This document shows, piece after piece, positions 54,247 to 64,000 of a stretch of 64,000 nt of DNA. The stretch comes from Myxococcota bacterium. GTDB taxonomy: Bacteria; Myxococcota; XYA12-FULL-58-9; JALHOP01. Within the stretch, counting starts at the first letter, position 1. Every line of letters begins with the position of its first letter. The translations under genes and the position numbers were made by a program. The notes beneath the pieces are model-generated. The model worked only from the letters and a program-made list of their open reading frames with translations. It made no database searches and was not told where the DNA came from. Location of the stretch: positions 42,144 through 106,143 of the forward strand of contig JALHOP010000010.1 in the NCBI GenBank assembly GCA_022842935.1, read 5' to 3'.

Positions 54247-54653
54247 ACATCGTCATCTTCGCCTGCGTTCACAACGCCGGCCGCTCGCAGATGGCGGCGG
54301 CCCTCTTCAACGCTCGCGCCGATGCCAGCAAAGCGCGCGCGATTTCGGCAGGCACCCAACCCGGGGAGCGGGTCCATCCCGAAGTTGTCGCGGTCATGAC
54401 CGAGCTCGGTATCGACCTCGCGAGCGCGAAACCCCAGAAGCTGACCGAAGAGCTCGCGCGTGGCGCGACCCACCTCATCACCATGGGCTGCGGCGACGCG
54501 TGCCCGGTCGTCCCTGGCCTGTCGCGCGGCGATTGGCCGCTCAACGACCCCAAAGGTCGCTCCATCGCGGAGGTCCGCGCGATCCGCGACGCCATCAGCG
54601 CACGCGTGAACGACCTCGTGCAGAGCAAGGACTGGCAACCCGTGTCGTCGTAA
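54243..54653 (+). CDS. arsC: Arsenate reductase (thioredoxin-coupled, LMW-phosphatase type)
   Basis: A 136-residue enzyme reducing arsenate to arsenite. The P-loop [13 protein letters not shown] holds the nucleophile in CX5R; MGCGDACP supplies the two further redox cysteines of the thioredoxin-dependent relay, and [12 protein letters not shown] the general-acid Asp. It overlaps the acr3 stop by 4 bases and is the last gene of the operon; convergent with the distant ssrA terminator. Confidence 0.93.
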   Translation: MNIVIFACVHNAGRSQMAAALFNARADASKARAISAGTQPGERVHPEVVAVMTELGIDLASAKPQKLTEELARGATHLITMGCGDACPVVPGLSRGDWPLNDPKGRSIAEVRAIRDAISARVNDLVQSKDWQPVSS

Positions 54654-54730
54654 GGCGGTTCGCGCGAGCAGGAAGCCCTGCAAACCGATGCGAGAGCTAA
54701 GCGCAAAGCTCGCAGGCCTCTACGTGCGAC

Positions 54731-54761
54731 AAAAAAAGAGGGGCCCGCACGTGCGGGCCCC
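54731..54761 (-). terminator. Displaced ssrA terminator (rho-independent)
   Basis: A perfect 22-base palindrome, arms GGGGCCCGCAC and GTGCGGGCCCC, at 54740-54761. On the minus strand it is followed by CTCTTTTTTTG, a U-tract, so it terminates minus-strand transcripts. It lies 2 bases beyond a copy of the ssrA 3' end (54764-54785), exactly where the ssrA terminator would stand before the island inserted. Confidence 0.8.
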
Positions 54762-54763
54762 AA

Positions 54764-54785
54764 GTGGAGGCGCCGGGAATCGAAC
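54764..54785. repeat. Island attachment repeat, far end
   Basis: 22 bases identical to 56931-56952, the T-loop-to-end part of ssrA (contains GGAATCGAAC). Beyond 54786 the two sites diverge. Typical duplicate left by a tyrosine-recombinase island at ssrA. Confidence 0.85.
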
Positions 54786-54995
54786 GGTCTGCCGGTGTTT
54801 GCGAACAGAGAGTGAAACCCTGAATGGTGACGTGACCTTGCCCCTTCGCTGTTCGCTTGTGCTTCTACTCTTCGTTGGTCGGGTCGTGCCGTTTGGTTCC
54901 TCGTTGGTCCGCGATGACAGGTCGTGTTCCGCAGGGTTCGGGCAAAGAGTGGGCAAATTCCTGAAGCCTTAGGTGGGAGTAAAGGCCTTCCCTTG

Positions 54996-55024
54996 TTGAC
55001 GAATGCGGCGAAGCACCGTATGTT
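54996..55024 (+). promoter_or_regulatory. Promoter of the AbiEi/AbiEii operon
   Basis: TTGACG (54996-55001), 17 bases, TATGTT (55019-55024). The -10 box is the first six bases of the palindrome at 55019-55043. Confidence 0.6.
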
Positions 55025-55043
55025 ATTTTCCGAAAATAACATA
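55019..55043. promoter_or_regulatory. 25-bp palindromic operator over the promoter
   Basis: Arms TATGTTATTTTC and GAAAATAACATA around one central C; perfect 12-bp arms, AT-rich unlike the flanks. It covers the -10 box and probable start of transcription and ends 5 bases before the antitoxin ATG. AbiEi antitoxins are known to repress their own operon by binding such inverted repeats, so this is the likely autoregulatory site. Confidence 0.75.
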
Positions 55044-55048
55044 CAGTC

Positions 55049-55627
55049 ATGACAGCCCCGGCCACACCACAGCTCAAGCCCGGTCGCGTGTACCGGACGC
55101 AGGCACTCGCAAAGTTCAGCGCCAACCCATCGCGCTTGGCGAAGCGCCTGGTTCGAGATCAGCAACTCGTGCCTCTCGGTAAGGGTTTATTTGCGCGCCC
55201 AGCGAAGGGGCGTTTTGGAGCGGTGCCACCAGACGATGATGAGCTGATGCGTGGCTTCCTAGATGGCGCTCCATACGTGTTCACTGGCTCCGAGCGCTGG
55301 AACGCACTGGGCCTAGGTGTCACCGCGGTGTTCGCGATGAGGCTCGTCTACAACACCAAGCGCTCGGGCACCTTTGAGCTTGGTGGTCGGCGCTTCTTAC
55401 TGCGGCGGGTCGTGTTTCCAAGCAAACCATCGAAGGAGTGGTTTGTCGTCGACCTGTTCGAGAATGCCGAGAAGGCCGGGGTCTCGCGCGCCGAGTTGTC
55501 GCGGACGCTGTCGCGCGCACTGCGCGATGAAGCGTTCGATCGTGAACGGCTACGCGAAATGGCTGAGCGCTTCGGCACAAAGAGGACACAGTCCGCAGTC
55601 AACGAGGCGCTCGAGGCCGTAGCGTGA
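55049..55627 (+). CDS. AbiEi-type antitoxin / autorepressor (DUF6088-like)
   Basis: A 192-residue protein. The N-terminal winged-helix-like part is KPGRVYRTQALAKFSANPSR followed by LVRDQQLVPLGKGLFARPAKG, typical of AbiEi antitoxin N domains that bind operator DNA; PYVFTGSERWNALGLGVT and YNTKRSGTFELGGRRFLLRR resemble the C domain. It lies 5 bases after a 25-bp palindrome that covers its promoter. Its stop overlaps the toxin start by 4 bases. In type IV-like AbiE systems the antitoxin does not bind the toxin directly but blocks its effect and represses transcription. Confidence 0.82.
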   Translation: MTAPATPQLKPGRVYRTQALAKFSANPSRLAKRLVRDQQLVPLGKGLFARPAKGRFGAVPPDDDELMRGFLDGAPYVFTGSERWNALGLGVTAVFAMRLVYNTKRSGTFELGGRRFLLRRVVFPSKPSKEWFVVDLFENAEKAGVSRAELSRTLSRALRDEAFDRERLREMAERFGTKRTQSAVNEALEAVA

Positions 55628-56583
55628 AGCTGGTCCACGACGATCGAGACTTCGACGGACTGCTCCGCATTGTCGCTGACAAGCGAAAGCTCGCAATCGG
55701 ACTGGTCGAGAAGGACTACTGGGTTACGCACACGCTGTGGGCGCTTCATCGCTCGGGACTCGAACTCTGGTTCAAAGGCGGCACCTCGCTCTCGAAGGCG
55801 TTCGGGCTCATTGAGCGATTCTCCGAGGACCTCGATCTGAAAGTCGAACGCGGAAGTGTCACCGCGTTGCCAAAGGTCGAGAACTGGAAGAGCGAAGGCA
55901 CGAAAGCGACGGCTAGCCGCCGGACGTTCTTTGAAAAGCTCGCCAACACGATCGAGGTGCCCGGTACGGAGGTGGAGATCGATCGGGTGACGACCGAGAA
56001 AGAGTGGCGGTCGGCCAATGTTCAAGTGATCTATCCGGGCAGACATCTGGACAGTCTCGATGACGTGTTTCGACCCTTTGTCTTGTTGGAGATCGGGAAC
56101 GCCCGCGTCGCGCCGTTCGTTCGGCGCGACATCAGCTCATTCGTACACGACGAACTCGAGCGATTGGGTCAGCTCAGAGACTTCGAGCAGAACCGACCTA
56201 CCGACGTTCGATGCGTGCACCCACTCGTCACCTTGATCGAGAAGCTCGATGCGTTGCAGAGGCGCGTGCCCAGGGACGATGCCGAGCCCGCAACTTTCGT
56301 ACGTCACTTCGAGGACGCGGCGCACATCATCCGAGCGGGCGACGCACTGCCGCCGCTCGAAGGGTACAAGGACGTTCGGGCTCTCGCCGCGGAGATGCAT
56401 GCACAGAAGCAGCTCGCGGCGCTTCCGTCCGCGCAGCATCCCGCGTTTGCGGCTGCGTCGACAACAAGAACGGATGCCATCCGGAAAGCGCACGCAGAGA
56501 TCGCGCCCATGTACTTCGGAAAGCGCATCAGCATCGATGAAGCGTGCGCTGCGATTCGGACATGGGTTGCATCGAACCTCTAG
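55624..56583 (+). CDS. AbiEii-type nucleotidyltransferase toxin
   Basis: A 319-residue protein with the AbiEii/AbiGii fold. LVEKDYWVTHTLWALHRSG leads to motif I ELWFKGGTSLSKAFGLIERF and the metal site FSEDLDLKVERG; VHPLVTLIEKLDALQRR and HFEDAAHIIRAGDALPPLEG are later conserved helices. Such toxins transfer nucleotides to tRNA or other targets and act in phage abortive infection. The GTG start shares GTGA with the antitoxin stop. No break is visible; the toxin looks intact. Note the unrelated lone nucleotidyltransferase-like gene at 383-1207. Confidence 0.85.
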   Translation: MKLVHDDRDFDGLLRIVADKRKLAIGLVEKDYWVTHTLWALHRSGLELWFKGGTSLSKAFGLIERFSEDLDLKVERGSVTALPKVENWKSEGTKATASRRTFFEKLANTIEVPGTEVEIDRVTTEKEWRSANVQVIYPGRHLDSLDDVFRPFVLLEIGNARVAPFVRRDISSFVHDELERLGQLRDFEQNRPTDVRCVHPLVTLIEKLDALQRRVPRDDAEPATFVRHFEDAAHIIRAGDALPPLEGYKDVRALAAEMHAQKQLAALPSAQHPAFAAASTTRTDAIRKAHAEIAPMYFGKRISIDEACAAIRTWVASNL

Positions 56584-56707
56584 CCGCACCGGACTTGCTG
56601 TCGCGAAATCAGGGTCGCCACTTGCTCGGTTCTACGCGTTGCAAGCCAGCCCGTTTTTGCGTACGCGAGTTGCTCTCGCCTATTTCGACGAACCAACGGT
56701 CTTCTTG

Positions 56708-56910
56708 GTCGCGTCACATCTCGCGATGCGAGGCGCGTCGATCAAGGCCGTGCAGGAACTCCTGGTCACTCGTCGATCGAGATGACCATGCGCTACGCCC
56801 ACCTGAGCCTGGAGGTTCGCCGAGAGGCCGCGGAGCTTCTCGACAAGCCCGTGGGCAAAAAGTTGGGCAAAGACGGGTCGAGCGACCCGTCGAGCCAGCA
56901 AAGTGCTTAG
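56708..56910 (+). pseudogene. Tyrosine-recombinase (integrase) C-terminal remnant, frameshifted
   Basis: The first frame reads VASHLAMRGASIKAVQELL; one base must be restored after CTCCTGG (~56765) to continue in the next frame as HSSIEMTMRYAHLSLEVRRE, ending at 56910. HSSIEMTMRYAHLS matches the integrase box with the catalytic Tyr. The N-terminal part and the box II H-R motif are missing. It lies directly beside ssrA, where such islands keep their integrase, and is not functional. Confidence 0.72.
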
Positions 56911-56929
56911 AAGTGATTGAGGAAGGTAA

Positions 56930-57296
<367 letters not shown>

Positions 57297-57420
57297 ATGA
57301 GCAACTTGGTGAAGCTCATACCATGAAACCCGTCAAGCTGTAGCCCCTTCGCTCGGGGCGCAACCCCTCTGGGGGCCGTCCCGATAAGCTTTGAGGCGGC
57401 CTGAAACAAAGGGGCGAGGC

Positions 57421-58689
57421 ATGCAGCGCGCGGCACCACCACAGCGCGTGGGTAGCGCTCCGATTGGCGCGTGGTTCCACGACGCCCAGGCCCAGGCACA
57501 AGCAGCCCAGTCCCCTTCCCTGGTCGCCCAGCGGAGCACCGCTTTGCCCCCGTTCCTCCCCGGCGCGCGGGGCACCGGCACCACCGCCTTGCGCGCCTTC
57601 TGGGACACCTACCGCGGCAGCGCGCCGCCTCGCGACACCCCAGCCTGGGAGCGCTACATCGACGAGGCGTTTGCCCGTGGCCTCGCTCACTTGCGCGACG
57701 CTGGCGTCGGCTACGTCGACAGGCCGGAACGTCGGGTCGCTCAGCTGAGCGGCTCGGGTGACCACCCATTCAACGCCTTCGTTCGAAGACTGGGCGAACA
57801 AGGCACACCGGTTTGCTTCATCCCGGCGCATACCGAAGGCAAGTTCGCCGCGGGCATCATCCGACGCCCGAGCGGCGACCCCGTGCTGCTCCTTGGCACA
57901 CGTCTGCTCCTCGAGCTCGACGCCGACGCCCCGACCCTCGCCCACGAGCGCGTTCACGTCGTCCTTCCCAAGGCGGTTGGCGCCTCACCGCACGGCGCGA
58001 GCTTCGTTGCCCGCCATGGATCACACCTGCCGGGCGCGCCGCACTGGGGGTACTCCGTTTATCAGGCTGGCGACGAGCCGCAGGCGTACTTCGCCGGCAT
58101 CATCAAGGCCCTCGAGAAGGCTGCGGCCGCCGTGCGCGACGGTGATGACGCCAACGCTCAAGGTCACTTTCGCGATGCCTTTCACGACGTCGTCGGCGGA
58201 CTCGAGACGACCCTGCGCAACATAGCGACGGCCAAACAGATCCTCGGCGCCCTCAAGCGTGGTGCGCTCTCCCAGCTCGTTGGCGATACGCTCGAGCCGG
58301 GTGAGGTCGGGTTCGGTTTCAGCCGCCGCGACGGCAGTGGATACGACGTCCGTTTCCGCCATGGCGGACTTGAGGTCCAAGTCGCCGCCGACGCCGCACT
58401 GGGACGTCCTGGCGAGATCGGGCCAGCGACGCACGCGCGCCTGCTCGCCCACTTCGCGTGGCAGCTGCGCGCCGGCCAGGAAGAGCTTGCGCTCTACCGC
58501 GTCCTCGGTCAGGCCATGTCGCTGGTCGCCAAGCTCCCGCGCCTCGACGCCCGCGTTCTCGACGCCGCCATCGCGGTCACGACCACCGAGCGCGCCGCTG
58601 TGCGCGAAGACGCCGAGCCCGTATCCTACGAGGAGGCGCTCAACGTCTTCAATGAACGAGCCGCATCTGAAGGCGCAACACCCACCTGA
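57421..58689 (+). CDS. Hypothetical protein with an HExxH motif
   Basis: A 422-residue protein. TLAHERVHVVLPKA contains H-E-R-V-H, a zinc-metalloprotease-type HExxH, near residue 175; a possible third ligand lies further on (GDEPQAYFAG). The N-terminal ~50 residues are Gln/Ala/Pro-rich, and a signal peptide is not obvious. The C-terminal half is helical (AKQILGALKRGALSQLV; LLAHFAWQLRAGQEELALYR) without a known domain. ATG at 57421 follows GGGGCGAGG; an in-frame GTG/ATG 30 bases earlier lacks this. It begins 124 bases after the ssrA 5' end on the other strand. Peptidase activity is a hypothesis. Confidence 0.65.
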   Translation: MQRAAPPQRVGSAPIGAWFHDAQAQAQAAQSPSLVAQRSTALPPFLPGARGTGTTALRAFWDTYRGSAPPRDTPAWERYIDEAFARGLAHLRDAGVGYVDRPERRVAQLSGSGDHPFNAFVRRLGEQGTPVCFIPAHTEGKFAAGIIRRPSGDPVLLLGTRLLLELDADAPTLAHERVHVVLPKAVGASPHGASFVARHGSHLPGAPHWGYSVYQAGDEPQAYFAGIIKALEKAAAAVRDGDDANAQGHFRDAFHDVVGGLETTLRNIATAKQILGALKRGALSQLVGDTLEPGEVGFGFSRRDGSGYDVRFRHGGLEVQVAADAALGRPGEIGPATHARLLAHFAWQLRAGQEELALYRVLGQAMSLVAKLPRLDARVLDAAIAVTTTERAAVREDAEPVSYEEALNVFNERAASEGATPT

Positions 58690-58735
58690 ACAGCCCGCTA
58701 CCGACAGGCGCGGGAGAAAGTGCTAGACTCCGCCA

Positions 58736-59077
58736 ATGTCGAGCGAACGGCGCGAGTATCCGCGGCTGCGTGCCCCGGCCTTCTGGAAGCCGGCGCGCGT
58801 CCTCTCCTCGCCAGCACAGCTGATCGACCTGGGTGGCGGCGGCGTGCGTCTCTTTAGCGATGAAGAGATGCGCGTAGGCGACCGGTTGGACATCACGTTG
58901 TTCACACCGGATGGTGAAGAGATCGAGGCGACAGTGCGCGTCGTTTGGATCAACACGTTGCAGCCCGACGCCGACGCAGCCTTTGACGTCGGACTCACGT
59001 TCGAGCGCGTGCAGCCCGAACATGCTGAGCGGTTGACCCGTCTCGTTGCGTCCGCGGACGAGGCCAAGTTGCCCTGA
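58736..59077 (+). CDS. PilZ-domain protein (c-di-GMP effector)
   Basis: A 113-residue protein filled by one PilZ domain. The c-di-GMP motifs are RREYPRLRAP (RxxxR type) near the start and IDLGGGGVRLFS (D/NxSxxG variant, with G at the Ser position); FDVGLTFERV completes the barrel. The loss of the motif Ser may reduce binding, so effector function is likely but not certain. Stand-alone gene between an HExxH protein and a cupin-like gene. Confidence 0.85.
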   Translation: MSSERREYPRLRAPAFWKPARVLSSPAQLIDLGGGGVRLFSDEEMRVGDRLDITLFTPDGEEIEATVRVVWINTLQPDADAAFDVGLTFERVQPEHAERLTRLVASADEAKLP

Positions 59078-59152
59078 CGTGGGACGCTTCTCGCCCGCCA
59101 AGACGAGAGCCCTAGTCTTTCTACAGCTGCGCGCGTAGCCTCGAGCTTCGCC

Positions 59153-59893
59153 ATGCAGGTCGAGCGCGTGCCGTTCCTCTCCGCGACGCGTTTTCACAAC
59201 GAGTACCTCGACGTGCGCCCTGTGGTGATGACCGCGATGACGGCCAGGTGGCCGGCGCGTACGAGCTTCACACCTGAGCGCCTCAAGACCGAGCAGGGAG
59301 ACGTCGTACTCACCCTGCGGCGCTATGCTGGAGACACGGACGCAACTTTCCTCGAGCAGACCACCCGCACGAGGCGCGTGACGACGATGCGCGAGTGGAT
59401 AGATGCGTCGAGCGGTGAGCTTCAACACGACGACATCAAGACCTGGTCGGTGGGCGAGTCGCAGGAGATCTTCTTCAAGGCGCCGAAGCTTGCCCTAGAC
59501 CTCGACTTCGCCGGCCTCTTCCCGCGCGGGCACAAGCGCTTCGAGCACTACCTTTGGTTGGGCCCGCCCGGGTACACGACGGGTTTGCACACGGACGAGG
59601 TCGCCGTGAACCTGCTCGCGCACTTCGTTGGCCACAAGACCGTCACCTTCTACGCCCCGGACCAGACCGAGCTCCTGTATCCCGAAACGCGCGAGAGCTT
59701 CGAAGACGGCATGTACAGCGCAGTCAACGTCATGGCGCCAGACCCCGCGAAACACCCTCGGTTCGCCGAGGCGCGATCCATCGTTGCGGAGCTCATGCCG
59801 GGCGATCTCCTGTACGTACCGCGGGGCTGGTGGCACTGGGTGCGCGGACACGACCTCTGCATAAGCGTCGGCGGCGTCTCGCACTCGGTCTGA
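59153..59893 (+). CDS. Cupin-like (JmjC/Cupin_8) dioxygenase-type protein
   Basis: A 246-residue protein of the cupin_8/JmjC fold. YTTGLHTDEVAVNLLAHFVG supplies the Fe(II) ligands H-x-D, GHKTVTFYAPDQTELLY the next strand, and MPGDLLYVPRGWWHWVRGHD the second His (in W-W-H). These enzymes are 2-oxoglutarate-dependent protein or small-molecule hydroxylases; target unknown. Its stop codon TGA directly touches the stop of the convergent YkgJ gene. ATG at 59153. Confidence 0.85.
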   Translation: MQVERVPFLSATRFHNEYLDVRPVVMTAMTARWPARTSFTPERLKTEQGDVVLTLRRYAGDTDATFLEQTTRTRRVTTMREWIDASSGELQHDDIKTWSVGESQEIFFKAPKLALDLDFAGLFPRGHKRFEHYLWLGPPGYTTGLHTDEVAVNLLAHFVGHKTVTFYAPDQTELLYPETRESFEDGMYSAVNVMAPDPAKHPRFAEARSIVAELMPGDLLYVPRGWWHWVRGHDLCISVGGVSHSV

Positions 59894-60316
59894 CTACTTC
59901 TTGGTGGAGCGATAGCCGAGCTGTACCAGCTCGTCGATCTCCTTGGCCGACCAGACACGGCCCTTGCCCACCCCGGCGCAAGAAGCCACCACTTCCTCGG
60001 TCCAGGCCTTTGGTGTCATGTTTTCCGGCCAGAAGGGCCAGGTTCGGCACTGCGTGGGGCGCGCCTCGTAGATGCCGCAGCGCTTGCCCTCGAGAAACGC
60101 GCAGTCCTTGTCGGGGTTCTTGAAGTGGACATGGCCGTCGGTGACAGCGCAGTGCTTCTCCATGAGCTCGGGCGCCGGAATGTCGAGGTGCTCGGCCAAG
60201 CGGCGCCGGTCCTGGCGCGTCAGGTAGACGTAGCCGTATTCACCGCGCGACGTGCAGCAGTGGCCGCTGCCTTGGCACTCGAAACGGATGCCCTCCGCCC
60301 AGAATCGCTTGGTCAT
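59894..60316 (-). CDS. YkgJ-family cysteine cluster protein
   Basis: A 140-residue protein with the conserved cysteine cluster: [20 protein letters not shown], the middle [20 protein letters not shown] and [11 protein letters not shown], spaced as in the YkgJ family, which probably binds a metal or Fe-S centre. ATG at 60316 gives the short N terminus typical of the family. Function is not established. Convergent with the cupin gene (stops adjacent) and divergent from kbl by 59 bases. Confidence 0.85.
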   Translation of the reverse strand: MTKRFWAEGIRFECQGSGHCCTSRGEYGYVYLTRQDRRRLAEHLDIPAPELMEKHCAVTDGHVHFKNPDKDCAFLEGKRCGIYEARPTQCRTWPFWPENMTPKAWTEEVVASCAGVGKGRVWSAKEIDELVQLGYRSTKK

Positions 60317-60375
60317 GCGGGGGCGACCATACGCGCGATGGCGCATCGGCGGTAGCCGTGATAGGCGCCCCGCCC

Positions 60376-61562
<1,187 letters not shown>

Positions 61563-61566
<4 letters not shown>

Positions 61567-62588
61567 GGGCACTGGTCAAGACGAAGTCAGCCCCTGGTTT
61601 GTGGATCGAAGACGTCAGTGAGCCGACCATCGGCCCCAACGATCTGCTGGTACGCACCCGCACGACCGGCATCTGTGGCACCGACATCCACATCTTCAAC
61701 TGGGACGCCTGGGCCCAGAAGACGATCCCAGTTCCTCTCACCATCGGTCACGAGGGCTGCGGCGAGGTCGTCGACGTTGGTAGCGCCGTCGCTGGCTTCA
61801 GCAAGGGCGACCGCATCGCGGCCGAGGGTCACATCACGTGTGGGCACTGCCGCAATTGCCGAGCTGGTAAACGGCATCTCTGCCGCAACACCGTCGGTTT
61901 GGGCGTGCATCGACCTGGCTGCTTCGCGGATCGCTTCGTGATCCCAGCGGCCAACGCCTTCAAGCTCCCGACCGCAATCACGGACGACATCGGCGGCTAC
62001 CTCGATCCCCTCGGCAACGCGGTCCACACCGCTCTCTCCTTCGACCTCGTGGGAGAAGACGTGCTGATCACCGGCGCGGGCCCCATCGGCTGCATGGCTG
62101 CCGCGATCGCTCGCTTCGTCGGCGCACGCTACGTTGTCGTGACGGACGTCAACGACTATCGCCTAGAGCTCGCGCGCAAGATGGGCGCGACACGCGCGAT
62201 CAACGTAGCAACCGAAGACCTCACGGCGACCATGAAGTCGCTCGGCATGACCGAGGGCTTCGATGTCGGTCTCGAGATGTCGGGCAACGACCGGGCCTTC
62301 CGCCAGATGCTCGCCTCGATGAACTACGGCGGCCGCGTCGCGCTGCTCGGTATTCCGTCGAACGAGATCGCCATCGACTGGAACACGGTCATCTTCAAGG
62401 GCCTCATCCTCAAGGGCATCTACGGGCGCGAGATGTTCGAGACCTGGTACAAGATGTCGAGCATGCTTCAGAGCGGTCTCGATATCACGCCGGTGCTCAC
62501 GCATCGGTTCGCCGCCAAGGACTTCGAGCAGGCCTTCGCCACCGTGCGCGGTGGTCAATCGGGCAAAGTCATCCTCGACTGGTCGTGA
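61563..62588 (+). CDS. tdh: L-threonine 3-dehydrogenase
   Basis: A 341-residue zinc-dependent medium-chain dehydrogenase oxidising threonine to 2-amino-3-oxobutyrate with NAD+. [15 protein letters not shown] has the catalytic-Zn Cys, [15 protein letters not shown] the His/Glu, and [15 protein letters not shown] the four structural-Zn cysteines; [20 protein letters not shown] binds [23 protein letters not shown] is the family's C-terminal signature. Overlaps kbl by ATGA and the next gene by GTGA. Confidence 0.96.
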
Positions 62589-63958
62589 TCGGACGAGCGT
62601 GGCTGCCGCCGCTCGTCACCGGCGTATTCTTGCGCGTCGTCGCGGCCCTGGCGGGCTACGGCTACTTCGCGAGCGATGACTACACCCATGTGCTGGGCAT
62701 GGCGGCGACGTGGCTCGACGACCCGACCGCGCCCTTCAATTCGGAAATCCGTTCACCACTGCTCGCTCGCATCGTCTGGCTGTGCTTCGTGGCCGCGCGT
62801 TTGTTGTTTGGCGGCGATCCTGTCGCCCATGTCCACGTCGCCTACCTGGTCCTGGGCCTCTTCAACGCAGCCGCGATTCCCGCGGTCTACAAGCTCACAG
62901 AGCGACGATTCGGCCAGCACGCAGCGCTCTCTGCCGCCTGGCTCATGTCCGCCGAAGCGTTGCTCCCCCGCATCGCGACGCGCGCACTCATCAGCGTCGT
63001 CGCCATGGTGCCGCTCGCCTGGGGAACGGTCTTCGCGGACCGGGACGGCAACCGACCGCTGCGTGATGGCGTCATCGCGGGATTGCTCCTCGGGCTCGCC
63101 GCGATGTTTCGCTTCCAGGTGGGCCTCGTATGCGTCACGGTCGCCTTGCTACTCGCGTGGCGTGACCGTCGGAGGCTCGCCGGTCTCTCCGTTGGCGGAG
63201 CCATGGCGGCCGCGGCGCAGCTCGGTATCGATCGCTTCTCCTCGGTCGCAGGTTACCTAGGCTTCAATGCCGTTGCAGGCGGCTCGGAGCGTTACGGGAC
63301 CTCCCCGTGGTTCACCTATGCACTCGACTTCGTAGCGCTCACCCTTCCCCCGCTCACCATCTGGCTCGCAAAGCCGCTGTGGAAAGCCGCGAAGGGCCAT
63401 CTCATGGTGAGCATACCATTCGCGGTGTTCGTCATCGCGCACTCGTTGGTCGGCCACAAGGAGGAGCACTTCATCTTCGCGGTGCTCCCCTACTTCTTCG
63501 TGCTACTCGGCGCCGCGCTCGTTGACGCTCCGCGACGCGCGCGTCTTTCCTACTGGGTCCTGAACTGTGTCGTACTCGCGCTCGTCACGGTCTCGGACGG
63601 TCATCGCAGCCTCACGCGTCCCATCGTCGAAGCAAGCCGTGATGGCGGATTTCAGCGCCTCTACTTCGTTGGCAAGCTCTTGACACCCGATATGTATGCG
63701 GGAAGAGACCTCGAACTACGGCGCGTCGCGAATCTCGGGGAGCTGGTCGAACAGATGAGCGGCGAGACGGCGCTGAAGGTTCGCATCATCTTCGAGAAAC
63801 CGCCGGAGCCTGACGTCGCGCAGGCCCTAGAGCGCGCGGGCTTCGGCTGCACGGCGCTCGAAGTGAGTCGAGGTGATCTGGTGGACCGCATCCTGGTGGC
63901 GGTGAACCCAGCCAACCGTCGCCGTGGCGAAAAGACCGTCATCGACTGCTGGCGTTGA
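62585..63958 (+). CDS. GT22-type (Alg9/PIG-B-like) membrane mannosyltransferase
   Basis: A 457-residue polytopic protein with ~9-10 hydrophobic helices. [20 protein letters not shown] near the N terminus has the GT-C-type acidic loop, and [20 protein letters not shown] matches the HKEERF signature of family 22 dolichol-linked mannosyltransferases. The last ~110 residues form a soluble tail. GTG start overlaps the tdh stop by 4 bases, though a metabolic link to threonine catabolism is not obvious. The donor and acceptor are unknown; a lipid-linked sugar donor is expected from family. Confidence 0.8.
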   Translation: MIGRAWLPPLVTGVFLRVVAALAGYGYFASDDYTHVLGMAATWLDDPTAPFNSEIRSPLLARIVWLCFVAARLLFGGDPVAHVHVAYLVLGLFNAAAIPAVYKLTERRFGQHAALSAAWLMSAEALLPRIATRALISVVAMVPLAWGTVFADRDGNRPLRDGVIAGLLLGLAAMFRFQVGLVCVTVALLLAWRDRRRLAGLSVGGAMAAAAQLGIDRFSSVAGYLGFNAVAGGSERYGTSPWFTYALDFVALTLPPLTIWLAKPLWKAAKGHLMVSIPFAVFVIAHSLVGHKEEHFIFAVLPYFFVLLGAALVDAPRRARLSYWVLNCVVLALVTVSDGHRSLTRPIVEASRDGGFQRLYFVGKLLTPDMYAGRDLELRRVANLGELVEQMSGETALKVRIIFEKPPEPDVAQALERAGFGCTALEVSRGDLVDRILVAVNPANRRRGEKTVIDCWR

Positions 63959-64000
63959 CCAACGCGTCGACGATCGTCACGCGAACAGCGCGTTTTGGGC

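Noticed and set aside
54740..54761. Terminator of arsC on the plus strand
   Set aside because: The palindrome has no T-run on the plus strand (it is followed by AAGTGG), while the minus strand has a clear U-tract.
57316..57957. 213-residue minus-strand frame upstream of ssrA
   Set aside because: Mostly antisense to the HExxH gene; not supported by homology.

Overview
The window is high-GC DNA, densely coding on both strands, with many 4-base start/stop overlaps. Several features point to a Myxococcota-type deltaproteobacterium: long exported cysteine-rich proteins with CGDG..NG.ETDVDCGGxC repeats, a DUF4846 protein, many secreted lipoproteins, a type III polyketide operon and a cdaA-cdaR-glmM operon. 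This taxonomic reading is inference; no rRNA gene is present.

Layout. 0-2 kb: end of a DUF892 ferritin-like gene, a lone nucleotidyltransferase-fold protein and a metallophosphoesterase. 2.1-6.8 kb: a tightly overlapped lipid operon encoding a type III polyketide synthase, an isoprenylcysteine-methyltransferase-like enzyme, an acyl carrier protein, a fatty acyl-AMP ligase and an FAD oxidoreductase. It probably makes a methylated and oxidised alkylresorcinol, alkylpyrone or quinone lipid from a dedicated fatty-acid starter. 6.7-10.3 kb (minus strand): a protein methyltransferase, a NapH-like membrane iron-sulfur protein with an FAD reductase, and a GNAT enzyme. 10.3-14.6 kb: a prephenate-dehydrogenase-like gene, then metZ and a fused metX-hom gene that together cover aspartate semialdehyde to homocysteine. 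14.9-22.2 kb: a LuxR regulator, tRNA-Arg(TCG), an unknown protein, a sulfotransferase, a DUF4846 protein and a large lipoprotein joining a sugar-dehydrogenase propeller to a diheme domain.

22-32.5 kb: a possible frameshifted gene, a subtilisin-like lipoprotein, a TPR protein, a Dam methylase, a GNAT, a 17-unit heptad repeat, P5C dehydrogenase, a DUF1521 (metal-induced autocleavage) protein with EF-hand loops and a lipase. 32.5-38.5 kb (minus): cdaA-cdaR-glmM-pdxJ-nnr-tsaE, joining c-di-AMP synthesis to cell-wall precursor, vitamin B6, NAD(P)H repair and tRNA t6A functions. 38.6-46 kb: a large metallophosphoesterase, a secreted protein with possible caspase-like residues, an alpha/beta hydrolase and a 1201-residue VWA lipoprotein whose VWA fold is split by a cysteine-rich insertion. 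46-51.7 kb: a TolC/RND/adaptor efflux operon followed by a PadR remnant.

52-57.3 kb: an arsenic operon (arsR-arsI-acr3-arsC), then a roughly 2.2-kb degenerate island inserted in the 3' end of the tmRNA gene ssrA. It carries an AbiEi/AbiEii-type toxin-antitoxin pair with a palindrome over its promoter and a frameshifted integrase remnant, is flanked by 22-bp direct repeats of the ssrA end, and has pushed the original ssrA terminator away from the gene. 57.4-64 kb: an HExxH protein, PilZ, cupin-like and YkgJ proteins, and a kbl-tdh-GT22 operon that starts with threonine catabolism.
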